64,000 bases of DNA from Marinobacter daqiaonensis (GCF_900115285.1 NZ_FOYW01000001.1:764655-828654), one strand, 5' to 3'; shown: positions 1 to 9,693, numbered from the stretch's first letter. Translations and numbers: made by a program. Notes: generated by a model from the sequence alone, not told the origin.

Positions 1-1350
1 TCGGACTCGGACCTCCACACCTTTGGCTATGAATTCAAACCCTGGGTGGATGACAAGGCGATTGCCGGGGCGGATTCAATTCTCGGTTATCTGCGAGAGA
101 CCGCTGCCGAGAACGGCATTGACCAGCATATCCGGTACCAGCACCGGGTGAAGCATGCCGACTGGTCCTCGGAGGAGGCGCGCTGGTTCGTCGAGGTGGA
201 ACAGGGAGAAGGCGGCGAGCCCCGGCGTTTTGTCTGCAAGTGGCTTTTCTCCGCCGCCGGATACTACCGCTACGATGAGGGCTATGCCCCTTCGTTCCCC
301 GGTAGCGAACGCTTCCGGGGAGAACTGATCCATCCCCAGCACTGGCCTGAAAACCTGGACTATGCCGGCAAGCGGGTTCTGGTGATCGGCAGTGGTGCCA
401 CGGCCATCACTCTGGTGCCGGCCATGACCGAAAAGGCGGCCCACGTCACCATGCTGCAACGTACCCCCAGCTATGTGATGAGCCTGCCCTCCGAGGATGC
501 CATCGCCAAGCTGCTTGCCAAAGTTCTGCCGGCGGAAAAAGCCTACGCCCTCACCCGTGGCAAGAACATTACCCTCTCCCGCAACATCTGGCGCTTCTGT
601 CAGAAATACCCGAAGGCCGCCAGACGGCTGATACGCCGGCTCAACAAGCGGGCGCTGCCCAAGGGCTATCCGGTGGACGAACACTTCAATCCACCCTACA
701 ACCCCTGGGACCAGCGCCTTTGCGTGGTACCTGACGGCGACCTGTTCCAGGTCATCTCCCAGGGCAAGGCCTCCGTGGTGACCGACCATATCGATACCTT
801 TACGGAAAAGGGGGTGCGGCTGAAGTCCGGCCAGGAACTCGAGGCGGATATCATCGTCACCGCCACCGGGCTCAACCTGCAACTGTTCGGCGGTATCCGC
901 CTGAGCAAGGATGGCAGGGATGTGGACCTGTCCCGCACCGTGGCCTACAAGGGCATGATGCTCAGTGGTCTGCCGAATTTCGCCTTCGCCATCGGTTATA
1001 CCAATGCCTCCTGGACCCTGAAGGTAGGCTTGGTTGCCGAGCACCTGTGCCGGTTGCTCAATCACATGAAGCAACATGGTTACGACGTCTGCTGTCCGGA
1101 ACTGCCCTCCCCTGACATGCCGACTCGGCCATTACTGGATTTTGACGCGGGCTACGTGCAGCGCTCCATCGATATGCTGCCCAGGCAGGGCGAGCACGCG
1201 CCCTGGCTGATGCCCATGGATTACCGGGTGGATTCCGAAGTGCTGCGCCACGGCCCGGTAACCGATCCCGCGCTGAAATTCTCCTCTGTCTCCGCCACCG
1301 GCAAGCGCGCCACCTCGGAAGCAGAACAGACCGAAGAGGTATCCCCATGA
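1..1350 (+). CDS. Flavin-containing (Baeyer-Villiger-type) monooxygenase, 5' end cut by window
   Basis: The frame is open from the first base, so the true start lies outside the window; 449 residues are visible. Fragment residues 105-116 ([12 protein letters not shown]) match the type I Baeyer-Villiger fingerprint FxGxxxHxxxW(P/D) exactly. Residues 130-135 (GSGATA) are the NADPH-binding Rossmann turn. The N-terminal FAD motif is missing, about 40-60 residues by family length. Enzymes of this class use FAD, NADPH and O2 to insert oxygen into ketones or to hydroxylate substrates; the substrate cannot be read from sequence. The stop overlaps the next gene by 4 bp (ATGA), and a hydrolase and a dehydrogenase follow, which suggests a ketone or ester catabolic operon. 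An AlmA-like alkane monooxygenase is the main alternative. Confidence 0.88.
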   Translation, partial: SDSDLHTFGYEFKPWVDDKAIAGADSILGYLRETAAENGIDQHIRYQHRVKHADWSSEEARWFVEVEQGEGGEPRRFVCKWLFSAAGYYRYDEGYAPSFPGSERFRGELIHPQHWPENLDYAGKRVLVIGSGATAITLVPAMTEKAAHVTMLQRTPSYVMSLPSEDAIAKLLAKVLPAEKAYALTRGKNITLSRNIWRFCQKYPKAARRLIRRLNKRALPKGYPVDEHFNPPYNPWDQRLCVVPDGDLFQVISQGKASVVTDHIDTFTEKGVRLKSGQELEADIIVTATGLNLQLFGGIRLSKDGRDVDLSRTVAYKGMMLSGLPNFAFAIGYTNASWTLKVGLVAEHLCRLLNHMKQHGYDVCCPELPSPDMPTRPLLDFDAGYVQRSIDMLPRQGEHAPWLMPMDYRVDSEVLRHGPVTDPALKFSSVSATGKRATSEAEQTEEVSP

Positions 1351-2279
1351 ATGCGCACGTCCGGTTTCCGGCTGAAGATCGCTTCTGTGAGGTGTCAGAC
1401 GGGCTGCGCCTGTGTTACCGGGAGTATGGCCCTGGCGAGGGCGAGCCGCTGTTGCTGGTGGCGGGCCTGGGCCTGCAGCTGACCTCTTGGCCAGCCACCA
1501 TGATCGAAAGGCTGTCAGCTGAGGGCTACCGGGTCGTGGTATTCGACAACCGTGACGTGGGCCGGTCCTCTCTGCAGTCGGGACCGCCGCCGGGGCGGGT
1601 ACGGCAATTTCTGAGGATGCCGTCCGGCGATGGTTACGACCTGGCAGACATGGCACGGGACGCGCTCGGCCTGCTGGACCATCTGGAGATTGAAAAGAGC
1701 CACGTGGTGGGGATGTCCATGGGGGGCATGATCTCCCAGACCATGGCGGTACTGGAACCCCGGCGTCTGACCTCCCTGACCTCGATTTTCTCCACCACCG
1801 GCAACAGGCGGGTTGGCCAGCCTGCGGTTTCCTCACTGCTGCGCCTGATCGCTCCTCCCGCCCGGACCCGGCAGGCCTACGTGAACGGGCACCTGGCCAT
1901 GATGAGGCACATCGGCCCCACCACCTACCCCCTTTGCGAGGAGACCCATGCAAGCTATGCCGCCGAAGGATGGGATCGCGGCCATGGCGAGATGGCCCAT
2001 CAGGGAGTGGCCCGCCAGATAGGAGCGATCATCAGGTCCGGCGACCGGACGCCACAGCTGCAAAAGATCTCCACACCCACCCTGGTGATTCACGGTGACC
2101 GGGACCTGATGGTGGCACCAAGTGGAGGACAGGCCACGGCCGCCGCCATCCAGGGCGCCCGGCTGGTGACCATCCCCGGCATGGGACATGCCTTTCCTGA
2201 GCCGGTAATACCGGAGCTGACGGACGCCATCGTTGCCCATGCCCGCGGGGCCGCCGGACAGTGGGAGGCACGGCCATGA
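1347..2279 (+). CDS. Alpha/beta hydrolase
   Basis: 310 residues with a complete alpha/beta-hydrolase signature: nucleophile elbow GMSMGG with Ser124, acid residue in HGDRD (about 251-253), and catalytic His281 in GMGHAF. The motif [10 protein letters not shown] near 66-75 is typical of the aclacinomycin methylesterase-like branch. No signal peptide is seen, so it should be cytoplasmic. It starts inside the stop codon of the monooxygenase gene and ends inside the start of the dehydrogenase gene (ATGA at both joints), so translation is probably coupled. By context it may hydrolyse the ester or lactone formed by the monooxygenase; that is inference. Confidence 0.9.
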   Translation: MNAHVRFPAEDRFCEVSDGLRLCYREYGPGEGEPLLLVAGLGLQLTSWPATMIERLSAEGYRVVVFDNRDVGRSSLQSGPPPGRVRQFLRMPSGDGYDLADMARDALGLLDHLEIEKSHVVGMSMGGMISQTMAVLEPRRLTSLTSIFSTTGNRRVGQPAVSSLLRLIAPPARTRQAYVNGHLAMMRHIGPTTYPLCEETHASYAAEGWDRGHGEMAHQGVARQIGAIIRSGDRTPQLQKISTPTLVIHGDRDLMVAPSGGQATAAAIQGARLVTIPGMGHAFPEPVIPELTDAIVAHARGAAGQWEARP

Positions 2280-3124
2280 AACAGTTTACCGACAGGGTGG
2301 TGGTGATCACCGGCGCCGGCTCAGGCATGGGTCGCGCCTACGCCCTGGCATTCGCCCGCCTGGGGGCGATACTGGCCCTGAACGACTATCACCTCGAAAG
2401 CCTCGAGCAAACGGCGGTACTGGTACGGGACCTCAGCCACAGACCCCTGCTGACCTCCGCGTTCGACGTAGGCAACCGGGAGCACATGTACGACTTTGCC
2501 GCCAGGGTGAAAGCCGAACTGGGCCATGCCCATGTCGTCATCAATAACGCCGGCGTTTCCGGGGAGGGCCTGCCATCGTGGTTGCTCGGCGACGACTCCT
2601 ATGAGCGGGTCATGCAGATCAACTTTTTTGGCGTGGTCTACGGCACCCGTGCTTTCCTGCCCCAGCTGCTGGCCAATGGCGAAGGGGCTGTGGTCAATGT
2701 TTCCAGTGTCTTCGGCCTGGTGGGAACACCCAACAACTCCGACTATTGCGCCTCAAAATTCGCAGTCCGCGGCTTCACGGAGTCGTTGATGGTGGAGCTG
2801 GAGCAGTCACCGATTTCGGTCCACCTGGTCCATCCGGGCGGGATTCGCACCAACATCGCCAGCGGCGCGGCGAAAGGCGAGGAATTCACCGAAAAGTACC
2901 TGAAGACCGAGCCGGATGACATTGTTGAGCAGGTCATCCGCTGTATTCGGTCCGGCAAGCAGAGGCTGGTCTACGGGCACCAGGCCCGGAGACTCTGGCT
3001 GGCGTCCTGGGCCATGTCCCTGGAAAAGCGAAACCGGGTCCTGTTCAGGGAAATGGAGGACCTGCTGGACCCCGAACACTACGGCGTCCTGAACGATCCA
3101 CAAGGCGAGGCTGGCAGGCCCTGA
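2276..3124 (+). CDS. Short-chain dehydrogenase/reductase (SDR)
   Basis: 282 residues from the ATG at 2276, which overlaps the hydrolase stop as ATGA; an earlier in-frame GTG at 2261 lacks this coupling. Classical SDR features are the cofactor motif TGAGSGMG (12-19), NNAG (90-93), Ser about 143 and YCASK with Tyr157 and Lys161. The family oxidises or reduces alcohols and ketones with NAD(P). As the third gene of the operon it could oxidise the alcohol released by the hydrolase, or supply the ketone for the monooxygenase. Substrate unknown. Confidence 0.9.
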   Translation: MKQFTDRVVVITGAGSGMGRAYALAFARLGAILALNDYHLESLEQTAVLVRDLSHRPLLTSAFDVGNREHMYDFAARVKAELGHAHVVINNAGVSGEGLPSWLLGDDSYERVMQINFFGVVYGTRAFLPQLLANGEGAVVNVSSVFGLVGTPNNSDYCASKFAVRGFTESLMVELEQSPISVHLVHPGGIRTNIASGAAKGEEFTEKYLKTEPDDIVEQVIRCIRSGKQRLVYGHQARRLWLASWAMSLEKRNRVLFREMEDLLDPEHYGVLNDPQGEAGRP

Positions 3125-3131
3125 CGCTCTT

Positions 3132-4139
3132 TCAGACGTTGTAAAAGTCCCGGTACCAGTCCACGAACCGACCCATGCCCTCCTCGAGGGAGGTGGTCGG
3201 GCGGTAGCCGACGTCGGCGATCAGGGAGTCGACGTCGGCGTAGGTGGCCGGCACATCCCCGGGCTGCATCGGAAGGTAGTTCTTTTCCGCTGTCCTGCCG
3301 GTCTTCTCCTCGATGACTTCGATGAACCGTGCCAGCTCTGTCGGGTTATTGCTGCCGATATTGTAGAGCCGGTATGGCCCCTTGCCTGAACCGGCATCCG
3401 GGTTCAGCCCGCTCCACTGGGGATTGGGTCGGGCAACGTGATCGAGGGTCCGCACCACTCCCTCCACGATATCATCGATATAGGTGAAGTCCCGTTTGTG
3501 GTGCCCGAAGTTGAAGACGTCAATGGGCTCTCCGGCGAGGATCTTGCGTGTGAAGATGAACGGCGCCATGTCCGGCCGGCCCCAGGGACCGTATACCGTG
3601 AAGAATCTCAGGCCGGTGGTGGGCAGGTCGTAGAGATGACTGTAGGTGTGCGCCATCAGCTCATTGGCCTTTTTTGAGGCAGCGTAGAGGCTGACGGGAT
3701 GATCCACATTGTCTTGGACCGAGAACGGCATGGTTTCATTGGCGCCGTAGACGGAACTGCTGGAAGCGTAGACCAGGTGCTCTACCGAATTATGACGGCA
3801 GCCTTCCAGGATGTTGACGAAGCCCACCAGGTTGGAGTCCACATAGGCATGCGGATTCTCGATGGAATACCGGACGCCAGCCTGGGCAGCCATATGAGCG
3901 ACCCGTTGTGGCTGTGTCCGGGTAAACAGCGCCTCCATGGCCGGCCGGTCGGCGATGTCCTGCCGGACTTCGGTATATCCGTCGTAATCCCTGAGTCGAT
4001 CGAGGCGGGCCTCTTTCAGGGCGATGTCATAGTAGGCGTTGACGTTGTCGACACCGATAACCTCGTCTCCCCGCTCCAACAGTCGCCGGGCGAGGTGAAA
4101 TCCGATGAATCCGGCCGTGCCGGTAACTAGAATCTTCAC
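3132..4139 (-). CDS. NAD-dependent epimerase, UDP-glucuronate 4-epimerase type
   Basis: Extended SDR of about 335 residues. The N-terminal TGTAGFIG (6-13) binds NAD; YAASK holds Tyr152 and Lys156. The segment ending FTVYGPWGRPDMA is typical of the UDP-glucuronate 4-epimerase branch, which makes UDP-galacturonate for LPS or capsule. I chose the GTG at 4139 because AGGGA lies just upstream of it and the protein then opens directly with VKILVTG; an ATG at 4160 has no visible ribosome site. It is convergent with the catabolic operon and appears to be a single gene. Its substrate could come from the ugd gene at 25155-26498. Confidence 0.87.
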   Translation of the reverse strand: MKILVTGTAGFIGFHLARRLLERGDEVIGVDNVNAYYDIALKEARLDRLRDYDGYTEVRQDIADRPAMEALFTRTQPQRVAHMAAQAGVRYSIENPHAYVDSNLVGFVNILEGCRHNSVEHLVYASSSSVYGANETMPFSVQDNVDHPVSLYAASKKANELMAHTYSHLYDLPTTGLRFFTVYGPWGRPDMAPFIFTRKILAGEPIDVFNFGHHKRDFTYIDDIVEGVVRTLDHVARPNPQWSGLNPDAGSGKGPYRLYNIGSNNPTELARFIEVIEEKTGRTAEKNYLPMQPGDVPATYADVDSLIADVGYRPTTSLEEGMGRFVDWYRDFYNV

Positions 4140-4234
4140 GGGCTTTCCCTGTTGCCTCATGTTTCAGCCGATACTCCGGCGCCCCCGCCGGGGCGCACCG
4201 GATTCATACCCTGTCCCCGGCGGGACGACCGGTC

Positions 4235-4966
4235 TCAGAAACTGAAGCCGGCACTGACGAAGGGCCCGGCAATGTCCACGTCGAGACGGTCGTCGCCGTC
4301 TTCATAGTCCACGGTCATCTGGCGGTAGCCGGCCCGCAACTGGACGCCCACGAACTGGTACTGGGCATAGGCGTCGTAGTCGTAGATGGAATCGCCATCG
4401 TAGCCGATGACGTTGCCGTGGGCACCCACGGACAGGCCGGTGAGCGGCAGGTCAAATCGTGCGGCGGCATACAGCATGGGAAGAACCGCATCCACTTCGG
4501 TACGACTGACAGCCGTGCTGTTCACCTCCTGGACCACCAGCTCGGCATCCAGGTTACGGGCGGTCAGACCGAGGTCGAGGTTGACCCAGTTGTCCAGCAC
4601 CTCGTAATAGAGCGTCAGGTCGGCCTGGGTCCAGTCCAGCTGGGAAGACACGTTAACGCCGGAGGGAAGCACGTCAAAGCTGGTGGAGAGCTGACCGCGG
4701 CCTTCCTGGTCGATCCTGACGTAACTCAGGCGTACGTTGGGCAGCAGCGGAATCGGATGCTCAAGGTAAGCTGACAGGTTGATCTCATCGTTATTGCTCA
4801 GGTTCAGATCGTTCTCCACATCCACCTGGTCGTTGCCACGGGACGCCTCGCCGGAGAGATCGGAATCCCAGTATCCGACGCTGGCGCCGAATCCCAGCAC
4901 ATCGGCACTCGCGACCGGAGCGAATGCAAGCAGTGATGCGGTAACGGCAATTGGTAATTTTTTCAT
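4235..4966 (-). CDS. TIGR04219-type outer membrane beta-barrel protein
   Basis: 243 residues. A clear signal peptide covers about 1-22 (MKKLPIAVTASLLAFAPVASA). The mature part opens with GFGASVGYWDSDLSG and alternates aromatic and polar strands to a terminal Phe (SAGFSF end), the usual C-terminal signal for Bam insertion. This matches the TIGR04219 family of small barrels, whose role is unknown. GGAG lies about nine bases before the ATG at 4966, which supports this start over an upstream ATG at 4984. It lies downstream of the purC terminator, so it should have its own promoter. Confidence 0.8.
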   Translation of the reverse strand: MKKLPIAVTASLLAFAPVASADVLGFGASVGYWDSDLSGEASRGNDQVDVENDLNLSNNDEINLSAYLEHPIPLLPNVRLSYVRIDQEGRGQLSTSFDVLPSGVNVSSQLDWTQADLTLYYEVLDNWVNLDLGLTARNLDAELVVQEVNSTAVSRTEVDAVLPMLYAAARFDLPLTGLSVGAHGNVIGYDGDSIYDYDAYAQYQFVGVQLRAGYRQMTVDYEDGDDRLDVDIAGPFVSAGFSF

Positions 4967-5029
4967 GGTGCACTCCGGGGACATTCAGGGTGTAAGGGTC
5001 AGAAGTCAGCAAACAGGATGCTGAGCATT

Positions 5030-5051
5030 AAAAAGGGGCCGTGAGGCCCCT
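5030..5051 (-). terminator. Rho-independent terminator after purC
   Basis: On the minus strand, a GGGGCC stem, a TCAC loop and a GGCCCC stem are followed by TTTTTAA. It lies 13 bases past the purC stop and should end the dapA-bamC-purC transcript. Confidence 0.8.
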
Positions 5052-5063
5052 GTCGCGGGGGCC

Positions 5064-5777
5064 TCAGTCAAACTCGACACCGAGGCGGCGACCCACTTCC
5101 TCGTAGGTCTCGATAACGTCGCCCAGTCCCTGACGGAAGCGATCCTTGTCCATCTTCTTGCGGGTCTCCCGGTCCCAGATCCGGCAGCCGTCCGGGCTGA
5201 ACTCGTCACCCAGGACGATGCGGCCTTCGCAGCGACCGAATTCCAGTTTGTAGTCCACCAGCAGCATGCCGGCATCGGCAAACAGGGACTTGAGAACGTC
5301 GTTGACCCTGTAGGTCAGCTCCTTCATCTGCTCCAGTTCCCCGGCCGTTGCCCAGCCAAAGGTCACCGCCAGGGACTCGTTCACCATGGGGTCGTGCAGC
5401 TCGTCGTTCTTGAGGAACAGTTCATAGGTCGGCGGGTTCAGGTCCTGCCCCTCTTCCACGCCGAGACGACGGCACAGACTGCCCGCGGACACATTCCGCA
5501 CCACGCACTCCACCGGAATCATGGTGAGCTTCTTGACCAGGGATTCCGCGGGCGACAGCAGCCGGTCGAAGTGCGTGGGCACGCCGGCCGCCTCCAGCTT
5601 TTCCATGATGAAGGCGTTGAAGCGATTGTTCACCATGCCCTTGCGTTTGAGCTGTTCCTTTTTCTGGCCGTCAAAGGCCGAGGTGTCATCACGGAACACC
5701 AGCACGAAACGTTCGGGATCATCAGTGGTGAATACCGACTTGGCCTTGCCGGCGTAGAGTTCTTTGCGCTTTTCCAT
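5064..5777 (-). CDS. purC: Phosphoribosylaminoimidazole-succinocarboxamide synthase (SAICAR synthetase)
   Basis: 237 residues, the length of the short bacterial PurC. It ligates aspartate to CAIR with ATP in purine synthesis. Recognisable parts are the ATP-binding opening ([20 protein letters not shown]), the [10 protein letters not shown] segment, [12 protein letters not shown] (about 90-101) and the DYKLEFGR metal and substrate segment. It follows bamC on the same strand with an 80-bp gap and is closed by a strong hairpin terminator. The dapA-bamC-purC order is conserved in gammaproteobacteria. Confidence 0.97.
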   Translation of the reverse strand: MEKRKELYAGKAKSVFTTDDPERFVLVFRDDTSAFDGQKKEQLKRKGMVNNRFNAFIMEKLEAAGVPTHFDRLLSPAESLVKKLTMIPVECVVRNVSAGSLCRRLGVEEGQDLNPPTYELFLKNDELHDPMVNESLAVTFGWATAGELEQMKELTYRVNDVLKSLFADAGMLLVDYKLEFGRCEGRIVLGDEFSPDGCRIWDRETRKKMDKDRFRQGLGDVIETYEEVGRRLGVEFD

Positions 5778-5857
5778 TTCAGTCTCCGGCGGCCTGACTC
5801 TGGGTCAGAGAACCGCAGCGTTAATCGTTTCAGGCCCGGTTCGGCCCGGGCCCGACA

Positions 5858-6949
5858 TCAATACAGGTATTCGTAGAGCCGGTTCAGCAGTGAGCGGGAA
5901 TAATTGCCACCGTCGAAATCATCGGCCCGGTCGGCGGTCACCACCACCTGACCGTCCTGCTGTGTCAGCTGAATCCGGTTGGTTACCACGGGCTTTACTT
6001 CGTCACCGGCAAACCAGCGTGTCAGCCAGCTACGACGGCGATCCTCCGCAGGGCGCCCGTCCACCAGGAAGTAGCCCGCGCTCTGATCCAGATCCAGCAC
6101 CGGAATACCCTCGTCTTCCAGCACACGGCGGATCTCGGCCCAGGCCCGGCTGTAGTCCAGGTCGATAACAACCGCACGCTCCTGCTCGGCGTCGGCTTCC
6201 CGCAGGGTGACCCGTGGATCGCTGCCCATCTCCATTGCCGCCCGGGAATAGGACCGGCTTTCTTCACGGCCCTGTATGAAGCGGGACAGGTTCTGCAGCA
6301 GGCTTTCTTCCAGTTGCTGGTCTTCCGGGGTGTCCTGCCAGGCGATCAGGCGGCCCGGCGTTTCATCCACAGTGCGGGGGCGCACCTGGATCTCGGTGGT
6401 CTTGCGCCGGACCCCCGGGGCAAGGCGGACCTGCACCAGCATCAGTGGCTCGTCCCCGGCTCCCTGTTCCAGCCCCACAAGACCGCGGGCGCGACGGCTG
6501 TAGTTCACCAGTTCGCTCTGCATCAGGCCAAGCTGGGTGCTGTCGTAAGCCACTCCCAGGCCAGTTTCGTTCATCCAGGCGGCCACGGCGGGCCAGATCC
6601 TGCCGGGGACATCGTTGACCAGCAGCCAGGACTGGTCATCGATGGATTCGATCACGTAATTCTCGTCCAGAATTTCCGCGGTCATATCCGGTGGTTTTGG
6701 TACCGCATTGCTGAGGGTGCCACCATTTTCCGCCAACGGCCTTACCGGGAACGCACTGTTCTGCCGGGGCAACGGCTCACCATCAATACCATGGACCGGA
6801 GTCATTGCCCTGGCATTGGCGTAGTCGTCGCCACGGTCCTGGACCAGGCTGCAACCCGCCATCAAGACGGCAATAGCCAGAACCGCCGGCGTTGCGGCAT
6901 GAGCCGTGGTTTTCCGGACCGGACTGAGGTCTGTCTTCCGATCTGTCAT
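5858..6949 (-). CDS. bamC: Outer membrane assembly lipoprotein BamC
   Basis: 363 residues. The lipobox LMAGC places the lipidated Cys at 33, after an unusually long charged N-terminus. After the conserved unstructured region (FPVRPLAENGG, PKPPDMT) come two helix-grip domains, about 95-210 and 235-363. BamC is an accessory lipoprotein of the BAM complex that inserts outer-membrane barrels. The ATG directly abuts the dapA stop, so the two genes are co-translated from one message. Confidence 0.93.
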   Translation of the reverse strand: MTDRKTDLSPVRKTTAHAATPAVLAIAVLMAGCSLVQDRGDDYANARAMTPVHGIDGEPLPRQNSAFPVRPLAENGGTLSNAVPKPPDMTAEILDENYVIESIDDQSWLLVNDVPGRIWPAVAAWMNETGLGVAYDSTQLGLMQSELVNYSRRARGLVGLEQGAGDEPLMLVQVRLAPGVRRKTTEIQVRPRTVDETPGRLIAWQDTPEDQQLEESLLQNLSRFIQGREESRSYSRAAMEMGSDPRVTLREADAEQERAVVIDLDYSRAWAEIRRVLEDEGIPVLDLDQSAGYFLVDGRPAEDRRRSWLTRWFAGDEVKPVVTNRIQLTQQDGQVVVTADRADDFDGGNYSRSLLNRLYEYLY

Positions 6950-7828
6950 TCAGAGTACGCCCGCCGTCTTGAGAGCCTCTTCGACCTCTCCGTGAAACTT
7001 GTCGCTCAGGGGCGTCAATGGCAGGCGGATGCCGGTTTCGATACGGTCCATGCGCTGCAGGGCCCATTTGACGGGAATCGGGTTGGCTTCCAGGAACAGC
7101 TTGCGGTTCAACGGTTCGAGGATGGCATTCAGTCGTTCGGCCTCTTCCCGGTGACCACCAATGGCAGCCTCGCAAAGCTCCGACATCAGTTTCGGCGCCA
7201 CGTTGGCTGTCACCGACACATTGCCCTTGCCGCCAGCGAGCATCAGCTCGGCGGCGGTGGCGTCGTCGCCGGAATACACCGCCAGACGCCCTTCCACCGC
7301 CCTGATCAGCTCCGTGCCCCGGGGAATATTGCCGGTGGCATCCTTGATGCCCACGATGTTGGGAATATCCGCCAGCCGTACCACCGTTTCATTGAGCATG
7401 TCACAGGCGGTCCGGCCCGGCACGTTGTAGAGAATCTGGCTGACATCCGGAACGGCCTCGGCGATGGCCTTGAAGTGCCGGTAGAGTCCTTCCTGGGTGG
7501 GCTTGTTGTAGTAAGGCACCACCAGCAGGCAGGCATCCGCGCCAAGCTTGGCCGCTTCCGAGGTCAGGTCAATGGCCTCGTGGGTGGAGTTGCCGCCCGT
7601 GCCGGCAATCACCGGGATTTTGCCGGCCGTCCGCTTGATGATCTGCTCGATCACCTTGAGGTGCTCCTCCGGCGTCAGGGTTGCTGACTCCCCGGTCGTA
7701 CCCACGGCAACGATACCGTGGGTTCCGTTTTCAAGGTGAAAGTCCACCAGTGCATCCAGTTGCTCCCAGTGAATGCTGCCATCCGGGTGCATGGGCGTCA
7801 CCAGAGCGACGAGGCTTCCAGTAATCAT
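6950..7828 (-). CDS. dapA: 4-hydroxy-tetrahydrodipicolinate synthase
   Basis: 292 residues, the standard DapA length. It condenses pyruvate with aspartate semialdehyde, the first step towards lysine and meso-diaminopimelate for peptidoglycan. The Schiff-base lysine is Lys162 ([10 protein letters not shown]); the catalytic triad residues are Thr44/45 (GTTGES) and Tyr134 (YNVPGRT), and Arg139 binds substrate. It heads the dapA-bamC-purC group, is divergent from the peroxiredoxin gene, and shares a 74-bp intergenic region with it that should hold both promoters. Confidence 0.97.
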   Translation of the reverse strand: MITGSLVALVTPMHPDGSIHWEQLDALVDFHLENGTHGIVAVGTTGESATLTPEEHLKVIEQIIKRTAGKIPVIAGTGGNSTHEAIDLTSEAAKLGADACLLVVPYYNKPTQEGLYRHFKAIAEAVPDVSQILYNVPGRTACDMLNETVVRLADIPNIVGIKDATGNIPRGTELIRAVEGRLAVYSGDDATAAELMLAGGKGNVSVTANVAPKLMSELCEAAIGGHREEAERLNAILEPLNRKLFLEANPIPVKWALQRMDRIETGIRLPLTPLSDKFHGEVEEALKTAGVL

Positions 7829-7902
7829 AAGGACTCCGTGCAGATAAAACGGTTATGGTAATGTTGGGTCTCAACCGACACAAGGGAAACCCGGGAGAAG
7901 CC

Positions 7903-8370
7903 ATGACAAAGCCAGAACTTGACCAACCTGTTCACGATTTTGAAGCCCCGGCCACCGGCGGCCAGACGGTTAAGCTGTCGGACCTGAAGGGCAGCAATGT
8001 GGTGCTCTACTTCTACCCCAGGGACAACACCCCGGGGTGCACCACAGAAGGCCAGGATTTCCGGGACCTTCATGACCAGTTCAGGGCGCTCGACACGGTC
8101 ATTTTCGGCGTTTCCCGGGACGGGCTCAAGGCCCATGAAAATTTTCGCGGCAAACACGACTTTCCCTTCCACCTGATCTCCGACAGGGACGAGACGGTGT
8201 GCTCCCTGTTCGATGTCATAAAGCCCAAGAAACTCTACGGCAAAGAGTACATGGGCATTGACCGCAGCACCTTCCTGATCGATAAGGAAGGCACGCTTCG
8301 ACGGCAGTGGCGCGGTGTCAGGGTGAACGGTCACGCGGCCGAGGTACTGGACGCTGTAAGGGAACTTTAG
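7903..8370 (+). CDS. bcp: Thioredoxin-dependent thiol peroxidase (Bcp/PrxQ peroxiredoxin)
   Basis: 155 residues from the ATG at 7903, preceded by GGGAGAA. The peroxidatic cysteine is Cys46 in YPRDNTPGCTTEG. The resolving cysteine found five residues later in E. coli Bcp is replaced by Gln51; a second Cys lies near 103 (TVCSLFD). Members reduce hydrogen and organic peroxides using thioredoxin. The gene is divergent from dapA, and its stop overlaps the convergent permease stop by three bases. Confidence 0.93.
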   Translation: MTKPELDQPVHDFEAPATGGQTVKLSDLKGSNVVLYFYPRDNTPGCTTEGQDFRDLHDQFRALDTVIFGVSRDGLKAHENFRGKHDFPFHLISDRDETVCSLFDVIKPKKLYGKEYMGIDRSTFLIDKEGTLRRQWRGVRVNGHAAEVLDAVREL

Positions 8371-9452
8371 TGGCCTGCCTGGTGCGCCTGTTCCGGGTTG
8401 TGTGCCGAACGCACCGGCCAGGCCGAGAACACCGCTTTTACAATGGTAGCCAGGGGAATGGCGAAAAAGACGCCCCAGAGACCCCAGATACCGCCGAAGA
8501 ACACCACCGCCACGATGATCACCACCGGGTGCAGGTTGTTGACCTCGGAGAACAGCACTGGCACCAGGACGTTGCCATCAAGGGCCTGGATGATGCCGTA
8601 AACCACCATCACCCAGATGAAGTGGCTGCCCCAGCCAAAGGCGAACAGGGCAATCATCGCCACCGGCACGGTTACAACAGCGGCGCCGATATAGGGAATC
8701 ACCACGCTCAGGCCCACCACCAGACCCAGCAGGGCGGCGTAGGGAACCCCCAGAAGCTTGAAGGAAACGTAGCTCACACCCCCGACAATGAGAATCTCCA
8801 CCGCCTTGCCACGCACGTAGTTGGCGCACTGCTGATTCACCTCCAGCCAGATCCGGTTCATCATCTCACGCTGCCTGGGCAGCATGCGCGACAGTGAGCC
8901 CAGCAACAGCCGGCGATCCTTGAGGAAGAAGAACACCAGAATCGGCACCAGCACCAGGTAGATCAGCAGCGCCAGCAGGTCGGGAATACTGCTCAGGGAA
9001 AACGACACCAGCCATTGCGTCAGGTGGCCTGCCTCTACGGTTACCTGGCCGTAGAAGGCATTGATCGCCTCCATGGAAATCATGTTCGGATACTGCTCGG
9101 GCAGCACTTCGAGATAGGTTCTCATTTCCCGGAATATTCTCGGCGCTTCCGTGGCGAGCGATGCCAGCTGGGTCCAGATGAGCGGCAGCAGGCCGAACAG
9201 GAAACCGGCCAGCGATCCCAGGAAGACCACGAACACGCCGATGATGGAAACCAGCTCGGGTACGCCCAGCAGGGTCAGGCGGGCCACCAGGCCCTGCAGG
9301 ATAAAGGCGATAATGACGGAGGCAATGACCGGGGCGAGCATGGCCCCGAAGAAGATGATCGCCAGCACGCCGCCCAGTAGCAGCAGGAACAGGATGACAG
9401 CTTCGTCATCCGAAAAGTATTTATGGACAAGCCCGCGTAGAATACGAACCAT
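8367..9452 (-). CDS. AI-2E family (PerM/UPF0118) transporter
   Basis: 361 residues from the ATG at 9452 (MVRILRGLVHKYFSDDE). The hydrophobicity pattern suggests seven to eight membrane segments: two near 18-60, one near 70-95, one near 150-185 and a C-terminal group about 215-345. The C-terminal segment with NLHPVVIIVAVVFFGGIWGLWG is the family hallmark. Roles in the family include autoinducer-2 export and Na+/H+ antiport; the substrate here is unknown. The TusA-like gene starts upstream with only a 7-bp gap, so they are likely one transcript. Confidence 0.88.
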   Translation of the reverse strand: MVRILRGLVHKYFSDDEAVILFLLLLGGVLAIIFFGAMLAPVIASVIIAFILQGLVARLTLLGVPELVSIIGVFVVFLGSLAGFLFGLLPLIWTQLASLATEAPRIFREMRTYLEVLPEQYPNMISMEAINAFYGQVTVEAGHLTQWLVSFSLSSIPDLLALLIYLVLVPILVFFFLKDRRLLLGSLSRMLPRQREMMNRIWLEVNQQCANYVRGKAVEILIVGGVSYVSFKLLGVPYAALLGLVVGLSVVIPYIGAAVVTVPVAMIALFAFGWGSHFIWVMVVYGIIQALDGNVLVPVLFSEVNNLHPVVIIVAVVFFGGIWGLWGVFFAIPLATIVKAVFSAWPVRSAHNPEQAHQAGH

Positions 9453-9459
9453 ATGCGAG

Positions 9460-9693
9460 TTACTCCCCGGGGCCGACGCGCAGGACGAAACGGTAGCGGC
9501 CCTGCTCTTCCGTGCTGGATACCAGCTCATGGGCCGTGTGAGAAATCCAGGCCGGAATATCGCGGGCGGAGCCGGGATCCGTTGCCAGAACCTCCAGTTC
9601 CTGGCCGGGGGTCATGCTGCCAAGTTCAAGCTTGGCCTTGAGAAGCGGCATGGGGCATCGCAGCCCGGTAGCATCAAGGGTATTATCGACCAT
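9460..9693 (-). CDS. TusA-family sulfurtransferase
   Basis: 77 residues. The conserved CPMPLLK motif gives a persulfide-carrying Cys13 (DATGLRCPMPLLKAK). TusA proteins relay sulfur for tRNA thiolation, molybdenum cofactor synthesis or sulfur oxidation. Which of these applies is not readable here. It is immediately followed by the AI-2E permease gene and is divergent from bepA, an order common in pseudomonad relatives. Confidence 0.9.
   Translation of the reverse strand: MVDNTLDATGLRCPMPLLKAKLELGSMTPGQELEVLATDPGSARDIPAWISHTAHELVSSTEEQGRYRFVLRVGPGE

Noticed and set aside
76..1077. 333-codon minus-strand open frame opposite the monooxygenase
   Set aside because: It is a shadow: the plus-strand frame has conserved FAD/NADPH motifs, while this translation has none and is rich in Gly, His and Gln, as expected from the complement of GC-rich codons.
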